Origin: VRUE01 sp963725085 | Lineage (GTDB): Bacteria > Actinomycetota > Thermoleophilia > Solirubrobacterales > 70-9 | Assembly: GCA_963725085.1 (NCBI GenBank) | Contig: CAVRXM010000005.1 | Coordinates: 310,001-374,000, forward strand | DNA: 64,000 nt | Direction of reading: 5' to 3' | In this document: positions 12,380 through 22,359 of the stretch, piece by piece | Layout: every line of letters begins with the position of its first letter | Numbering within the stretch: position 1 is the first letter of the stretch | Program-made: the position numbers and the translations under genes | The notes under the pieces: model-generated | Told to the model about the DNA's origin: nothing | Databases searched by the model: none | What the model saw: only the letters and a program-made list of their open reading frames with translations

Positions 12380-13512
12380 ATGTCTCCGACCCTGATGCCG
12401 ACCGGGGATCTCGGGAAGGCGATCGCGGACGCCTACCCGGAGCTGGCCCCGGTCGCCGAGGCGGCGACGGCACCGGTCTACCTGGTCGGGGGGGCCGTTC
12501 GCGACCTGCTGCTGGGCCGTGGACGCGCCGACATCGACCTCGTCGTCGTCGGCGACGCCGCCGAGCTCGCCGAGGGGCTCGGGGCGGAGTGGACCGAGCA
12601 CGAGCGCTTCGGGACCGCGAAGGCGGTCCTCGACGGGCATCGCGTCGACATCGCCGCGGCCCGCGCCGAGTCCTACCCCGAGCCCGGGGCACTGCCGGAG
12701 GTCGAGCCCGCGCCCGACATCGAGACCGACCTCGCCCGCCGCGACTTCACGATCAACGCGATGGCGGTCCCGCTGCATGGCACGCCCGACCTGATCGATC
12801 CGCACGGTGGGCAGGGCCGATCTCGAGGCGGGGCTCCTCCGGGTCCTCCATCGCCGGCTCGTTCCGCGATGACCCGACGAGGGCGCTTCGCGCCGCCCGC
12901 TACGCGGCCCGGTTCGGCTTCGAGCCAGAGCCCGAGACCGCCGCGCTCCTCGTCGCGGCCGACCTCGAGACCGTCTCCGCCGACCGCCGAGCGGCCGACC
13001 TGCGGCGGATCGCCGCCGAGCCGGAGGCGGTGCGCGCGCTCGCGCTGCTCGCGGAGTGGGGCCTGGTCGAGTATCGCGACGGCGGCCTCGAGCTCGCCGC
13101 GCGCGTCGCCGACCTTCTTGGCGAACCGCCGTGGGGGGAATTCGCTTCGCGACCAGACGCGATCCTGGCCGCCGTGCTCGGCCCGGTCGAGGCCGCCGAG
13201 GGCATCGCCGAACTTGCCCCGGACCGGCCCTCGGAGGCGGTCGAGACGGTTGCCGGCAGGGACCCGCTCGAGCTCGCCCTGGCGCGGGCGATGGGGGCCG
13301 AGTGGCTCGACCGTTACCTGCTCGATTGGCGCGGCGTCAGCCTCGAGATCGACGGAGCCGACCTGATCGCGGCCGGGATCCCCGAGGGGCCGGCCGTCGG
13401 TCGCGGCCTGAAGAGGGCGCTGCGGCGGAAGCTCGACGACGGGCTCTCCGGTAGGGATCGGGAGCTCGAGGTCGCGCTCGAGGCCGCGCGGGGGAACGAT
13501 GGAGTGGCGTAG
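12380..13512 (+). CDS. cca: CCA-adding/poly(A) polymerase family nucleotidyltransferase (two frameshifts)
   Basis: Class II tRNA nucleotidyltransferase family. The head domain shows VYLVGGAVRDLLLGRGRADIDLVV (GG-x-V-R-D and the metal pair in DID), then DLARRDFTINAMA, and after the breaks SFRDDPTRALRAARYAARFGF. Together these are the standard active-site motifs A to D. Joined length about 377 aa; no HD domain follows, so it is shorter than the mycobacterial PcnA type. Extra bases near 12812 and 12855 break the frame. Its 3' end overlaps pgeF by 14 bases. Whether it adds full CCA or only part cannot be told. Confidence 0.88.
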
Positions 13513-14242
13513 CGGAAGCGGCGTCGAGTGGCTCGAGGCCGGCCTGGCGCCGGGGGCCCGCGTCGCGTTCTCGACAAGGATCGGCGGCGCCAGCAAGGAG
13601 CCGTTCGCGAGCCTCAACCTCGGCATCCTCACCGGTGACGAGACGGGCACAGTGGCCGAGAACCGCCGCAGGCTCGCAGCCGCGCTCGGCCTCGACCCCG
13701 ACAGGGTGCTGATGGGGCGCCAGGTCCACGGGGCCGAGGTCGCCGTTCACCTCGAGCGCCAGTCCCCGAGCCCCTACGCCGCTCCCGGTGGCGAGATCGC
13801 GGAGGTCGACGGGCAGGTCGCGATCGAGCCCGGCCTGGCGCCGCTGGTGCTCGTCGCCGACTGCCTTCCCGTCGCCCTCGCCGGCCCCGGCGGGGTCGCG
13901 ATGCTCCACTGCGGGTGGCGCGGCCTGGCCGCGGGGATAATCGGCCGCGGGGCGGAGGCGGTGGCCGCGACGGACGCGGCGATCGGCCCCGGGATCGGGC
14001 CCTGCTGCTACGAGGTCGGCGAGGACGTACTCACCGCCTTCGCTGCCCTCGGCTTCGACGCGCCGGGCCCGACGCTGGACCTCACCGCCATCGCCCGCAG
14101 GCTGCTGGCCGACGCCGGCGTCGCTCGGGTCGAGGCCGCCGAGCTCTGCACGAGCTGCGATGAGGAGCGCTTCTTCTCCCATCGTCGCGATGCCGGCACG
14201 ACCGGGCGTCAGGCGGGAGTCGCCTGGGTCGAGGGGGGCTGA
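13499..14242 (+). CDS. pgeF: Multicopper-like purine nucleoside phosphorylase (YfiH/PgeF family)
   Basis: 247 aa, intact. Family motifs: FSTRIGGASKEPFASLNLG, GRQVHGAEV, LVADCLPVAL and MLHCGWRGLAAGI, giving the His-Cys-His zinc site; then GPGIGPCCYEVG. Older annotations call it polyphenol oxidase or laccase; characterised members act on purine nucleosides and/or clean up mis-made peptidoglycan precursors. Its place just before yggS and sepF is the usual division-cluster synteny of Gram-positive bacteria. Confidence 0.9.
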   Translation: MEWRSGSGVEWLEAGLAPGARVAFSTRIGGASKEPFASLNLGILTGDETGTVAENRRRLAAALGLDPDRVLMGRQVHGAEVAVHLERQSPSPYAAPGGEIAEVDGQVAIEPGLAPLVLVADCLPVALAGPGGVAMLHCGWRGLAAGIIGRGAEAVAATDAAIGPGIGPCCYEVGEDVLTAFAALGFDAPGPTLDLTAIARRLLADAGVARVEAAELCTSCDEERFFSHRRDAGTTGRQAGVAWVEGG

Positions 14243-14243
14243 G

Positions 14244-14876
14244 GTGCCGGGGCTGATCGAAGGGATCGAGGCTGCGAAGGTGGCCGCCAACCTCGAGCGC
14301 GCGAGGGAGGTGGCCGGCGACCGGGTCGAGATCCTGGCGGCGACGAAGTACGTGCCGCTGGAGGAGATGGGCGTGCTCGCCGAGGCGGGGGTGACGCTCG
14401 TCGGCGAGAACCGGCAGCAGGACATGGCGGCAAAGCGGGAGCGGTGGGGAGACGCTTTCGAGTGGGACTTCATCGGGACCCTCCAGAGCCGCAAGGTGAA
14501 GCAGCTGCTGCCGATCTGCCGCCTGATCCACTCGGTCGCGACCGACTCTGCGCTGGAGCAGCTCGGCCGTCACGGGGGCCCGGAGACGGAGGTGCTGGTC
14601 GAGGTGAACGTCGCCGGTGAGGAGGGAAAGGCGGGAATCGCCCCCGCCGAGCTCGGCCAGTTCATCGAGCGCTGCCCGGTGCGGGTCTCGGGATTGATGA
14701 CGATGCCGCCCTTCAGCCAGGACCCGGAGGCCTCGCGCCCGCACTTCGCCCGCCTCGCCGAGCTGGCCGCCGAGCACGGGCTCGAGCGGCTCTCGATGGG
14801 GACCTCGCAGGACTGGGAGGTCGCGGTTGCTGAGGGCGCGACGATCGTCAGGCTCGGAACCGCCCTCTACATGTGA
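14244..14876 (+). CDS. PLP homeostasis protein (YggS/PLPBP family)
   Basis: PLP-binding TIM-barrel protein without catalytic activity that buffers pyridoxal phosphate. About 210 aa from a GTG one base after the pgeF stop; longer upstream starts would run deep into pgeF and are not needed. The PLP lysine sits in ILAATKYVP, followed by GENRQQD, WDFIGTLQSRKVK, VLVEVNVAGEEGKAG, GLMTMPP and LSMGTSQDWEVAV. Complete frame; located between pgeF and sepF. Confidence 0.93.
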   Translation: MPGLIEGIEAAKVAANLERAREVAGDRVEILAATKYVPLEEMGVLAEAGVTLVGENRQQDMAAKRERWGDAFEWDFIGTLQSRKVKQLLPICRLIHSVATDSALEQLGRHGGPETEVLVEVNVAGEEGKAGIAPAELGQFIERCPVRVSGLMTMPPFSQDPEASRPHFARLAELAAEHGLERLSMGTSQDWEVAVAEGATIVRLGTALYM

Positions 14877-14933
14877 CGACTGCTGCATAATTGGCAAAGG
14901 AATCGGCCGCTCCAAGCCGAATGATGCGCTGAT

Positions 14934-15474
14934 ATGGCACTCCGAGACACATGGCATAAAGCGCTTGTCTACTTCGGCCTTGCCGAAGACCACGACTATG
15001 GCCCGGAGTACGAGGAAGAATTCATTCCCGACTCCGAGGACGACGTCGACGGCGGCCGCGACTCCGGCCAGGTGCGGCGGCTGCCCACCTCGCGGCGGGC
15101 CCGGCGCGACGAGATCGACGACATCTTCGCCGACGACGAGCCGATCGCGGCATCGCGGACCCGCGTCCTGCGGCCGGTCGGCAACGGGGACTCCGACGTC
15201 CAGGTCCACCTCGTGATCCCCCGCAACTTCAACGACGCCCAGCAGGTCGCCGACCAGTTCAAGCGCAAGGTGCCGGTGATCCTCAACCTGCAGACGACCG
15301 ATCACGAGCTCTCGAAGCGGATGATCGACTTCAGCTCCGGGCCTGACATACGCGCTCGACGGGGGCATGCAGCGGATCGCCGAGAAGATCTTCCTGCTGA
15401 CGCCGCGCAACGTCGAGGTCTCCGCCGAGGAGAAGGCACGCCTCCTCGACAAAGGCTTCTTCAACCAGTCATAG
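14934..15474 (+). CDS. sepF: Cell division protein SepF (frameshifted)
   Basis: FtsZ-membrane tether of the Z ring. The N-terminus MALRDTWHKALVYFGLAED suits the membrane-targeting amphipathic helix. An acidic linker follows, then the SepF core VQVHLVIPRNFNDAQQVADQ, VPVILNLQ and KRMIDFSSG. One extra base near 15342 (TCCGGGCCTGAC) shifts the frame; the correct continuation reads LTYALDGGMQRIAEKIFLL and ends GFFNQS. Joined length about 180 aa. Confidence 0.93.
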
Positions 15475-15510
15475 ACCGCCTTCACGCCGCCCGTCACTAG
15501 GCTGCGAGCC

Positions 15511-16254
15511 ATGGTTGTCGGGTTCATAGGCTCGGGCAGCATGGCCGCGGCGATGGCGCGCGGCTGGGTCGGGGCCGTCGACAAGATGCTGTTCACCGAC
15601 TCCGGGTCCGGCAGGGCCGAGGAGCTGGCGGCCGAGGTCGACGGCAGGGCCGTCGGGTCGAACGCGGAGCTCGGCGAGGCCGCCGACGTGATCGTCCTCG
15701 CGGTCAAGCCCGCGCGCCTCGGTGACGTCGCCGCCGAGATCGGCGAGACAGCTGCGCCGCTCGTCTCGCTGCTCGGCGCGACCTCGCTCGAGAGCGTCCG
15801 AACGGCCTTCCCCAACGCCGACGTCTTCCGGGTGATGCCGAACGTCGCGGTCGAGGTGCGGAGGGGGGTCCTCTGCGTCTCCGGCGGCGACTCGGCCGAG
15901 GTCCGGGCACTCCTCGAGCTGCTCGGCAAGACGGTTGACCTGCCGGATGCGCAGTTCGACGCCGCGACGGCGGTGATGGGTTGCGCGCCGGCATACCTCG
16001 CCCTCGCGGTCGAGGCGCTCGCCGACGCCGGCGCCGAGGCGGGGCTCGACGACGCCCTCGCCCGGGAGCTCGTCGTCGAGACGGCGGCGGGCACCGCCGA
16101 GCTGCTCGAGAGTCGCGACCCGGCCGACGTGAGGAGGGCCGTCGCGTCCCCGGGGGGCAGCACCGAGGCCGGGCTCGAGGCGCTCGACCGCGAGGGGGCG
16201 CGTGACGCCTTCGCCGCCGCGGTCAGGGCCTCGCTGGAGAGGATGAAACCGTGA
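15511..16254 (+). CDS. proC: Pyrroline-5-carboxylate reductase
   Basis: Last step of proline synthesis, NAD(P)H-dependent. 247 aa, intact. N-terminal Rossmann motif VGFIGSGSMAAAMARG, then VIVLAVKP, RVMPNVAVEVRRGV, the C-terminal helical domain AVMGCAPAYLALAVEAL and the family signature VASPGGSTEAGLEAL. Sits between sepF and yggT as in many Gram-positive bacteria. Stop overlaps the yggT GTG. Confidence 0.96.
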   Translation: MVVGFIGSGSMAAAMARGWVGAVDKMLFTDSGSGRAEELAAEVDGRAVGSNAELGEAADVIVLAVKPARLGDVAAEIGETAAPLVSLLGATSLESVRTAFPNADVFRVMPNVAVEVRRGVLCVSGGDSAEVRALLELLGKTVDLPDAQFDAATAVMGCAPAYLALAVEALADAGAEAGLDDALARELVVETAAGTAELLESRDPADVRRAVASPGGSTEAGLEALDREGARDAFAAAVRASLERMKP

Positions 16255-16593
16255 GCGCGGGGACTCTCTTCTCAGGGGGAGGATTTGCCGTGATCCCCGT
16301 CGCGCTGACCCGCGACGACGTCGCCGAATACGTCGCGGCCCTGTTCCTCGTCTACATCGTCCTGATCCTGATCCGGGTGCTGATGTCCTGGGTGCCGCGG
16401 ATGCCCTACAACCGGGCGCTCCGCGCCTGCCTCGACTTCGTCACCGAGACGACCGACCCCTACATCAACCTCTTCAGGCGAGTGCTGCCGCCGATCGGCG
16501 GCGGTCGGCTTCGCCCTCGACCTGAGCCCGATGATCGCGATCATCGTCCTCGTCGTGCTGCGGGTCGTGGTCGTCAGCCTGATCGCCGGGTGA
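16251..16593 (+). CDS. YggT family membrane protein (frameshifted)
   Basis: Small integral membrane protein linked to division and osmotic functions. It begins with a hydrophobic segment (VAALFLVYIVLILIRVL), then the YggT signature MSWVP...PYINLFRRVLPPIG. An extra base in GGCGGCGGTCGG near 16500 shifts the frame. The resumed reading VGFALDLSPMIAIIVLLVL gives the second membrane segment and a TGA that overlaps the lspA start. Joined length about 113 aa. Confidence 0.85.
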
Positions 16594-17045
16594 GCGTGGA
16601 CCGCGGTCGTGCCTGGCGCCTCGCCGGCGCGCTCTGCGGATTCGTCGTCGCGATCGACCAGGGGGTCAAGGCCGCGATCGAGGCCAACATCTACCCCGGC
16701 GAGCACGTCGACGTCCTCGGCCCGTTCGGCCTCACCCTTGCCCACAACAGCGGCGTCGCATTCGGGCTCGCCGGCGACGGCGGTGGCCTGCTGGTCGCCT
16801 TCGCGCTGGGCAGCCTGGCGTTCATCGGCTGGCTCTTCTCGCGCGATCCGACCCGGCCCTGGATGTGGGTGGCGGTGGGCCTACTCGCCGGCGGCGCCCT
16901 CGGCAATCTCGCCGACCGGATCCGGGCCGATGCGGTGACCGACTACGTCGACATCTTCTCCTGGCCGCCCTTCAATCTCGCCGACGTCTCGATCACGCTC
17001 GGCGTGGTGCTGCTGGCGCTGAGCCTGACCGGGGAGCCGCGATGA
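16590..17045 (+). CDS. lspA: Lipoprotein signal peptidase II
   Basis: Membrane aspartyl protease that removes signal peptides from prolipoproteins. 151 aa, intact. Shows the LspA motifs AIDQGVKAAI, LAHNSGVAFGL, GGALGNLADRI (first catalytic Asp) and TDYVDIF (second catalytic Asp), with four hydrophobic segments. The GTG start overlaps the yggT stop. Likely substrates in this window include the two lipoproteins with LAGC and LSAC lipoboxes. Confidence 0.96.
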   Translation: MSVDRGRAWRLAGALCGFVVAIDQGVKAAIEANIYPGEHVDVLGPFGLTLAHNSGVAFGLAGDGGGLLVAFALGSLAFIGWLFSRDPTRPWMWVAVGLLAGGALGNLADRIRADAVTDYVDIFSWPPFNLADVSITLGVVLLALSLTGEPR

Positions 17046-17719
17046 CCGACGGCGAGCTGCGCGTCGTCCACATCGACGACTCGCTCGCCGTGGTCGACAA
17101 GCCCGCGGGCCTGGTGGTGCACCCGGCGCCGTCGCACTCGGGCCCGACGCTCGTCGACGAGCTCGGCGAGATCCTCGGCGGCGGCGAGCCCGAGCGGCCC
17201 GGGATAGTCCACCGCCTCGACAAGGGGACGAGCGGGCTGATGGTCGTCGCCCGTGACGATGACGCGCTGCGGGCGCTTCAGGCGCAGGTCCGTCGCCGTG
17301 AGGTGGAGCGGATCTACATCGCGCTCGCCGGCGGCCGGCTGCCGTCGCGATCGGGGACGATCGACGCGCCGATCGGCCGCGCCGCCCGCCAGCGCCACCG
17401 GATGGCGGTGTCCGGTGCCGCCTCGCGCCAGGCCCGGACCCACTTCACGGTGCTCGAGCTGCTCCCCCGCGAGACCCTCGTCGAGGCGCGCCTGGAGACC
17501 GGCCGCACGCACCAGATCCGCGCCCACTTCGCGGCGATCGACCACCCCCTCCTCGGCGACCCGACCTACGGCGGCGAGAGCCGCTACGGGCTCGAGCGGC
17601 CCTTCCTCCACGCCCACAGGCTGGCCTTCACCCACCCCGTCACCGGCACCGAGCTGGCCTTCTCCTCCGAGCTGCCCGGGGACCTCGCGGCGGCTCTGGA
17701 GGCCGCTCGCGGGGCCTGA
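17042..17719 (+). CDS. rluD: RluA/RluD family pseudouridine synthase
   Basis: Isomerises uridines in large-subunit rRNA. 225 aa, intact, starting at an ATG that overlaps the lspA stop. Motifs are LAVVDKPAGLVVHP, PGIVHRLDKGTSGLMVVA with the catalytic Asp in HRLDKGTSG, and ETGRTHQIRAHFAAIDHPLLGD. There is no S4 domain at the N-terminus, so it is a short variant. The lspA-rluD order is typical of Gram-positive genomes. Confidence 0.92.
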   Translation: MTDGELRVVHIDDSLAVVDKPAGLVVHPAPSHSGPTLVDELGEILGGGEPERPGIVHRLDKGTSGLMVVARDDDALRALQAQVRRREVERIYIALAGGRLPSRSGTIDAPIGRAARQRHRMAVSGAASRQARTHFTVLELLPRETLVEARLETGRTHQIRAHFAAIDHPLLGDPTYGGESRYGLERPFLHAHRLAFTHPVTGTELAFSSELPGDLAAALEAARGA

Positions 17720-17851
17720 CCCGGGCCACCCCTCTACAATCCCTGGCCCTTCAACCGACCCCCGCCGTATCGCCCCGGATCCTGATCGGCAGCGGCCGAA
17801 TCCCCGGTCAGAGCGGTGGGGTAGCACCAAAACCCAAGGAGACATCTGAAA
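17720..17851 (+). promoter_or_regulatory. rpsB promoter and leader
   Basis: This 132-base gap separates rluD from rpsB. A good -10 box TACAAT lies at 17735-17740; no convincing -35 is seen 17 bases upstream. The leader of about 100 bases ends with AAGGAG eight to ten bases before the rpsB ATG. A repressive S2-binding structure could reside here, as in other bacteria, but none was proven by eye. Confidence 0.5.
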
Positions 17852-18811
17852 ATGCCAGAGGCTGGCCTCAAAGAGCTGCTCGAGGCTGGAGTCCACTTCG
17901 GACACCAGACCCGGCGCTGGAACCCGAACATGCGCCGCTACATATTCGGCGAGCTGGACGGGATCCACATCATCGACCTCGTCCAGACGGAGGAGCTGCT
18001 GGAGAACGCGCGCCGGTTCGCCGGCGAGCTCGCCTCCGGCGGCGGCACCGTCCTGTTCGTCGGAACCAAGAAGCAGGCGCGCGGCGCGGTCGAGTCGTGG
18101 GCGGAGCGCTGCAAGATGCCGTACGTGAGCCAGCGCTGGCTCGGCGGCCTGCTGACCAACTTCAACACGATCTCGGCGCGGATCTCCCGCCTCCACGAGC
18201 TGACCGGGTGGCAGGAGGAGGGCAAACTCGACCTGCTGCCGACCAAGGAGCGGATGGGGATGCAGGCCGAGCTCACCAAGCTCGATTACAACCTCGGCGG
18301 CGTCCGCGACATGGACCGCCTGCCGGACGCGGTCTTCGTCACCGACCTGAAAACGGAGGAGATCGCGGTGCGCGAGGCGGTGCGGCTGCGGATCCCGATC
18401 ATCGGCCTCGTCGACACCAACTGCGACCCGACCCAGATCGACTACGTGATCCCGGGCAACGACGACGCGATCCGCTCCTGCGAGCTCGTGATCGGGACGA
18501 TCGGGAGCGCGATCGAGACCGGCGCCGGCGCCTGGCGCGAGCAGGAGGAACGGCGGATCGCCGAGGAAATGGAGCGCCGCCGCAAGGAGGAGGAAGAGCG
18601 GAAGAAGCGCGAGGAAGAGGAGAAAGCCAGGCGTCGAGGCCGAGCAGGCGGCGCAGGCAGCCGCGGCAGCAGCCGCTGCGCAGGAGCCCCGGCCCGCGGG
18701 TCCTGTCGCGGGTGAGGCACGAGAGAAAGACGCCCAGGGCGCAGGTGGGCCGCCCGCCGCGCCGCCGACGATGCTTCTCCTGCCGCCGCTTCGACGAAAG
18801 GGCAGTCATGA
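17852..18811 (+). CDS. rpsB: 30S ribosomal protein S2, with Ala-rich C-terminal extension (frameshifted)
   Basis: The core of about 230 residues is clear: LKELLEAGVHFGHQTRRWNP, GTVLFVGTKKQARGAV, YVSQRWLGGLLTNF, PDAVFVTD and IPIIGLVDTNCDP. After the charged stretch EEEERKKREEEEKA the frame as written ends at 18715 in an Arg/Gly-rich tail. A one-base shift near 18630 instead gives VEAEQAAQAAAAAAAAQEP, then a return to the original frame gives DDASPAAASTKGQS and a TGA overlapping the tsf ATG. That reading matches the overlap style of the operon and is preferred. Confidence 0.93.
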
Positions 18812-19410
18812 CCGTCTCCGCGGCCGATGTGAAGGCGCTGCGGGATCGGACCGGGGCGGCGATGATGGACTGCAAAGCGGCGCTCGCCGAGGCCGACGGG
18901 GACACCGACCGGGCGGTCGAGATCCTCAGGGTCAAGGGCCAGGCCTCGGCTGCCAAGCGCGAGGGGCGCGGCACCGACGAGGGTGTCGTCTCCTCCTATA
19001 TCCACGCCAACGACAAGGTCGGGGCGATGGTCGAAGTCCAGTGCGAGACCGACTTCGTCGCCCGCAACGAGGACTTCAAGGCCTTTGCCTACGAGGTCGC
19101 GCTGCACATCGCGGCGACCGCCCCGCAGTACGTCTCCTCCGAGGAGATCCCCGAGGAGGAGCGGGAGGCCGAGCGGCGAGTCTTCGAGGAGAAGGCCCGC
19201 GAGGACGGCAAACCGGACAACGTCGTCGAGAAAATCGTCGAGGGACAGCTCGCCAAGTGGGCGAAGGAGGTCGCCCTCCTCGACCAGTCCCACGTCAACG
19301 CCGAGAAGCACGACTCGAAGTCGATCGAGGAGCTGCGCCAGGAGATGGCGGCGAAGACGGGCGAGAACATCCGGATCGCCAGGTTCGCCTACTTCCGCGT
19401 CGGTGGCTGA
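18808..19410 (+). CDS. tsf: Elongation factor Ts
   Basis: Nucleotide exchange factor for EF-Tu. 200 aa, a short EF-Ts typical of Gram-positive and thermophile types with one core subdomain. N-terminal UBA-like helix ADVKALRDRTGAAMMDCKAAL, then the EF-Tu contact motif CETDFVARNEDFK. The ATG overlaps the proposed rpsB stop. The frame is intact. Confidence 0.97.
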   Translation: MTVSAADVKALRDRTGAAMMDCKAALAEADGDTDRAVEILRVKGQASAAKREGRGTDEGVVSSYIHANDKVGAMVEVQCETDFVARNEDFKAFAYEVALHIAATAPQYVSSEEIPEEEREAERRVFEEKAREDGKPDNVVEKIVEGQLAKWAKEVALLDQSHVNAEKHDSKSIEELRQEMAAKTGENIRIARFAYFRVGG

Positions 19411-20141
19411 CGCCGATCCCCAAGTTCGGCCGCATCCTCCTGAAGCTCTCGGGGGAGGCGCTGATGGGGGAGCTCGAGTACGGCACCGATGCCTCGGAGG
19501 TCCAGCGGATCGCCCGCCAGGTCGCGGCGGTGCGGGCGCGGGGGGTGGAGGTCGCGATCGTCGTCGGCGCCGGCAACATATTCCGCGGGCTCGAGGCGGC
19601 CGCCGCGGGGATGGACCGCGCGACCGGCGACTACATGGGAATGCTCGCCACGGTCCTCAACGCGCTGACGCTGCAGGACGCGCTGGAGACGATCGGCGAG
19701 CACACCAGGGTGATGTCGGCGATCGACGTCAAGGAGATCGCCGAGCCCTACATCCGCCGCCGCGCGATGCGCCACCTCGAGAAAGGCAGGGTCGTGATCT
19801 TCGCCGCCGGGACCGGCAACCCGTTCTTCACCACCGACACCGCGGCGGCGCTTCGCGCGCTCGAGATCCGCGCCGAAGCGATCCTGATGGCGAAGAACGG
19901 CGTCGAGGGCGTCTACGACTCCGACCCGGCGACCAACCCCGATGCGGAGTTCATCCCCGCGATCTCCCACCGCGAGGCGCTCGAGCGAGGTCTGAAGGTG
20001 ATGGACTCGACCGCGCTCTCCCTCTGCATGGACAACGGCCTCCCGATCTACGTCTTCAACATGGGGGACGAGTCGAACATAGATAGGATCGTCGGCGGCG
20101 AGAGAGTGGGCACGTTGGTCTCCAACGAACCCGCCGGCTAG
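19403..20141 (+). CDS. pyrH: UMP kinase (frameshifted at the start)
   Basis: Phosphorylates UMP for pyrimidine nucleotide synthesis. Core motifs: ILLKLSGEALMG, AIVVGAGNIFRG, DYMGMLATVLNALTLQDAL, GTGNPFFTTDTAAALRA and MAKNGVEGVYDSDP. The GTG at 19403 overlaps tsf and reads VADADP; reducing CCCC to CCC in GATCCCCAAG then leads straight into KFGRILLKLSG. The extra C therefore explains why no start codon lies in the main frame. About 245 aa. Confidence 0.95.
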
Positions 20142-20151
20142 GAGAGGACCA

Positions 20152-20715
20152 GTGGAGCTGATCGACGAGCTGCTCAAGGACGCCCAGGACCGAATGGCGA
20201 AATCGGTCGAGTCGAGCCGCGGCGAGCTCGCGACCGTGCGGACCGGCCGCGCCTCGCCGCATCTGCTCGACCGGATCACCGTCGACTACTACGGCTCGCC
20301 GACGCCGCTCAAGCAGCTGGCCAACATCGCCGCCTCCGACGCCCGGCTGCTGACCGTCACCCCGTTCGACAAATCGGCGATCGAGGCGATCGAGAAGGCG
20401 ATCCGCGAGTCCGATGTCGGGCTGACGCCGAGCAACGACGGCAACCTGATCCGGCTCGGGATCCCGGAGCTGACCGAGGAGCGCCGCCGCGAGATGGTCA
20501 AAGTGGTCCACGGGGTGGCGGAGGAGGGAAGGGTCGCGGTCCGCAACATCCGCCGCGACACGATGCACGACCTGCGCGAGCTGAAAAAGGAGGGCGAAGC
20601 GGGCGAGGACGACGAGCGCCGCGCCGAGACCGCGCTCCAGAAGCAGACCGACGAGGCGGTCGCGGAGATCGACGCTCTCCTCAAGGGAAAGGAAGAGGAG
20701 ATCCTGGAGGTGTGA
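20152..20715 (+). CDS. frr: Ribosome recycling factor
   Basis: Splits post-termination ribosomes together with EF-G. 187 aa, intact, from a GTG preceded by GGAGAGGA. Family blocks: GELATVRTGRASPHLLDRI, VDYYGSPTPLKQLANI, the C-terminal RREMVKVVHGVAEEGRVAVR and NIRRDTMHDLRELKK. Follows pyrH as in most bacteria; its stop overlaps the uppS GTG. Confidence 0.97.
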   Translation: MELIDELLKDAQDRMAKSVESSRGELATVRTGRASPHLLDRITVDYYGSPTPLKQLANIAASDARLLTVTPFDKSAIEAIEKAIRESDVGLTPSNDGNLIRLGIPELTEERRREMVKVVHGVAEEGRVAVRNIRRDTMHDLRELKKEGEAGEDDERRAETALQKQTDEAVAEIDALLKGKEEEILEV

Positions 20716-21379
20716 GCGCCTCCGCGCGGTACGTAGCGATCATCACCGACGGCAACGGCCGCTGGGCCCAGCAGAAGGGGCTGCCGGTGGTCGAGGGCCA
20801 CCGAGCCGGGGCCGACACCGTCAAGGCACGCCTCCGCGACGCGGTCGAGCTCGGGGTCAAGGAGCTGACCGTCTACTCGTTCTCGACCGAGAACTGGTCC
20901 CGGCCCGCGGACGAGGTCGCGGGCTGATGAGGATGTTCGGCGAACGGATCGACGCCGAGACGCCGGAGCTGAACGAGGAAGGCGTGCGGATGCGGTTCAT
21001 CGGGCGCCGCGATGGGCTCGCCCTCGATCTGCTCGAGCGGATGGACCGGGCCGAGGAGACGACCGCCTCGAACGAGCGGATCACGCTCTTCGTCGCCTTC
21101 AACTACGGCGGGCGGGCGGAGATCCTCGACGCGGCGCGAGACTTCAAGGGCGGCTCCGAGGAGGAATTTCGCAGCAGGCTCTACGCCCCCGAGATGCACG
21201 ATCCCGACCTCCTGATACGGACCAGCGGCGAGCAGCGGATCTCGAACTACCTGCTCTGGCAGTGCGCCTACTCCGAGCTCGTCTTCCGCGACGAGCTCTG
21301 GCCCGACTTCGGCCGCGAGGCCTTCGAGCAGTCGCTCGCCGAGTTCGCCGAGCGAAGGCGCCGGTTCGGGGCGCGCTGA
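20712..21379 (+). CDS. uppS: Undecaprenyl diphosphate synthase family (frameshifted)
   Basis: Cis-prenyltransferase supplying the lipid carrier for cell-wall synthesis. The N-terminal piece has the catalytic Asp in AIITDGNGRWAQQKG and STENWSRPADEVAG, then meets TGA. The C-terminal piece starts MRMFGERIDAETPEL and carries FVAFNYGGRAEI, DPDLLIRTSGEQRISNYLLW and ELVFRDELWPDF. Restoring one base in the GGG near 20921 gives VAGLMRMFGE, so here a base is missing and not added. About 222 aa. GTG overlaps frr. Confidence 0.93.
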
Positions 21380-22331
21380 TGGAGTCCGGCGGCGGAGATC
21401 GCGAGGAAGGGCGCAACCGCGGCTCCGAGTTCGAGCGCGCGGTCGGCCACTTCGAGGAACTCGACGACCCCACGGTCGCCCAGGAACGGCCCTCGCGCCC
21501 GCCGGTGCCGCCGGGGGTGCAGCGCGCGGCGGATGCGGGGCGAGACGATTCGCAGGATCCTCGTCGCGATTCCCTGGATCGCGTTTGCGATCGCGATCAC
21601 CGTCGCCGGCGGCATCGCCTTCTCGGTCGCGATGATCGCGATCGGGCTGCTCTGCATGCGCGAGTTCCTGACGATGTCGGCGCCGGTCCGGCCGATCGGC
21701 GATCGCCGCCTACCTGACCGTCACCGCGCTGATCGTCGCCGCCCATTTCGGGACGGCCTTCAACGTGGTGCTGGTGCTGGCCGCCTCGTTCCCCGTCCTG
21801 TTCGCCTTCGGCGCCGATCGCAAACATCGCGACGGGGTCACGATGTCGATGGGGGTCACCTTGCTGGGGATCGCCTGGATCGGGATCCCCCTCGTCCACG
21901 CGGTCCTGCTTCGCGACCTCCCCGAGCACGGCGCCGCCCTGCTGATCGACGTCCTCGTCGGGACCTTCGCCTGCGACACCGGCGCCTACGCGACCGGCCG
22001 GATGTTCGGCTCGCACCGGATCGCGCCGAGCCTCTCGCCGAACAAGACGGTCGAGGGACTGATCGGTGGCTTCGTGATCGGCACGATGGCCTTCTGGTTC
22101 GCCGGGCTTTACCAGAACTGGCTCACCGGGACCGACGCCCTGATCATCGGCGCGGCGGTGGCGATATTCGCCCCGATCGGCGACCTCTTCGAGTCGATGG
22201 TCAAGCGCGATCTCGGCACCAAGGACACCGGCCGGCTCTTCGGGCCGCACGGCGGCCTCCTCGACCGCCTCGACGCCGTGTTCTTCACGATCGTGGTCGG
22301 TTACTACCTCGCGATCCAGCTCGTCTACTGA
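21379..22331 (+). CDS. cdsA: Phosphatidate cytidylyltransferase (two frameshifts)
   Basis: Makes CDP-diacylglycerol for all phospholipids; integral membrane enzyme. A hydrophilic N-terminal extension of about 50 residues precedes the first membrane helix (IRRILVAIPWIAFAIAITVA). After two extra bases (near 21533 and 21713) the remaining helices follow. The family signature GDLFESMVKRDLGTKDTGRL and FGPHGGLLDRLDAVFF stands near the end. About 317 aa. It starts at an ATG overlapping the uppS stop; the next gene is dxr. Confidence 0.92.
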
Positions 22332-22359
22332 GAATGTCGAGGCTGCCAAACTTCTCTCG

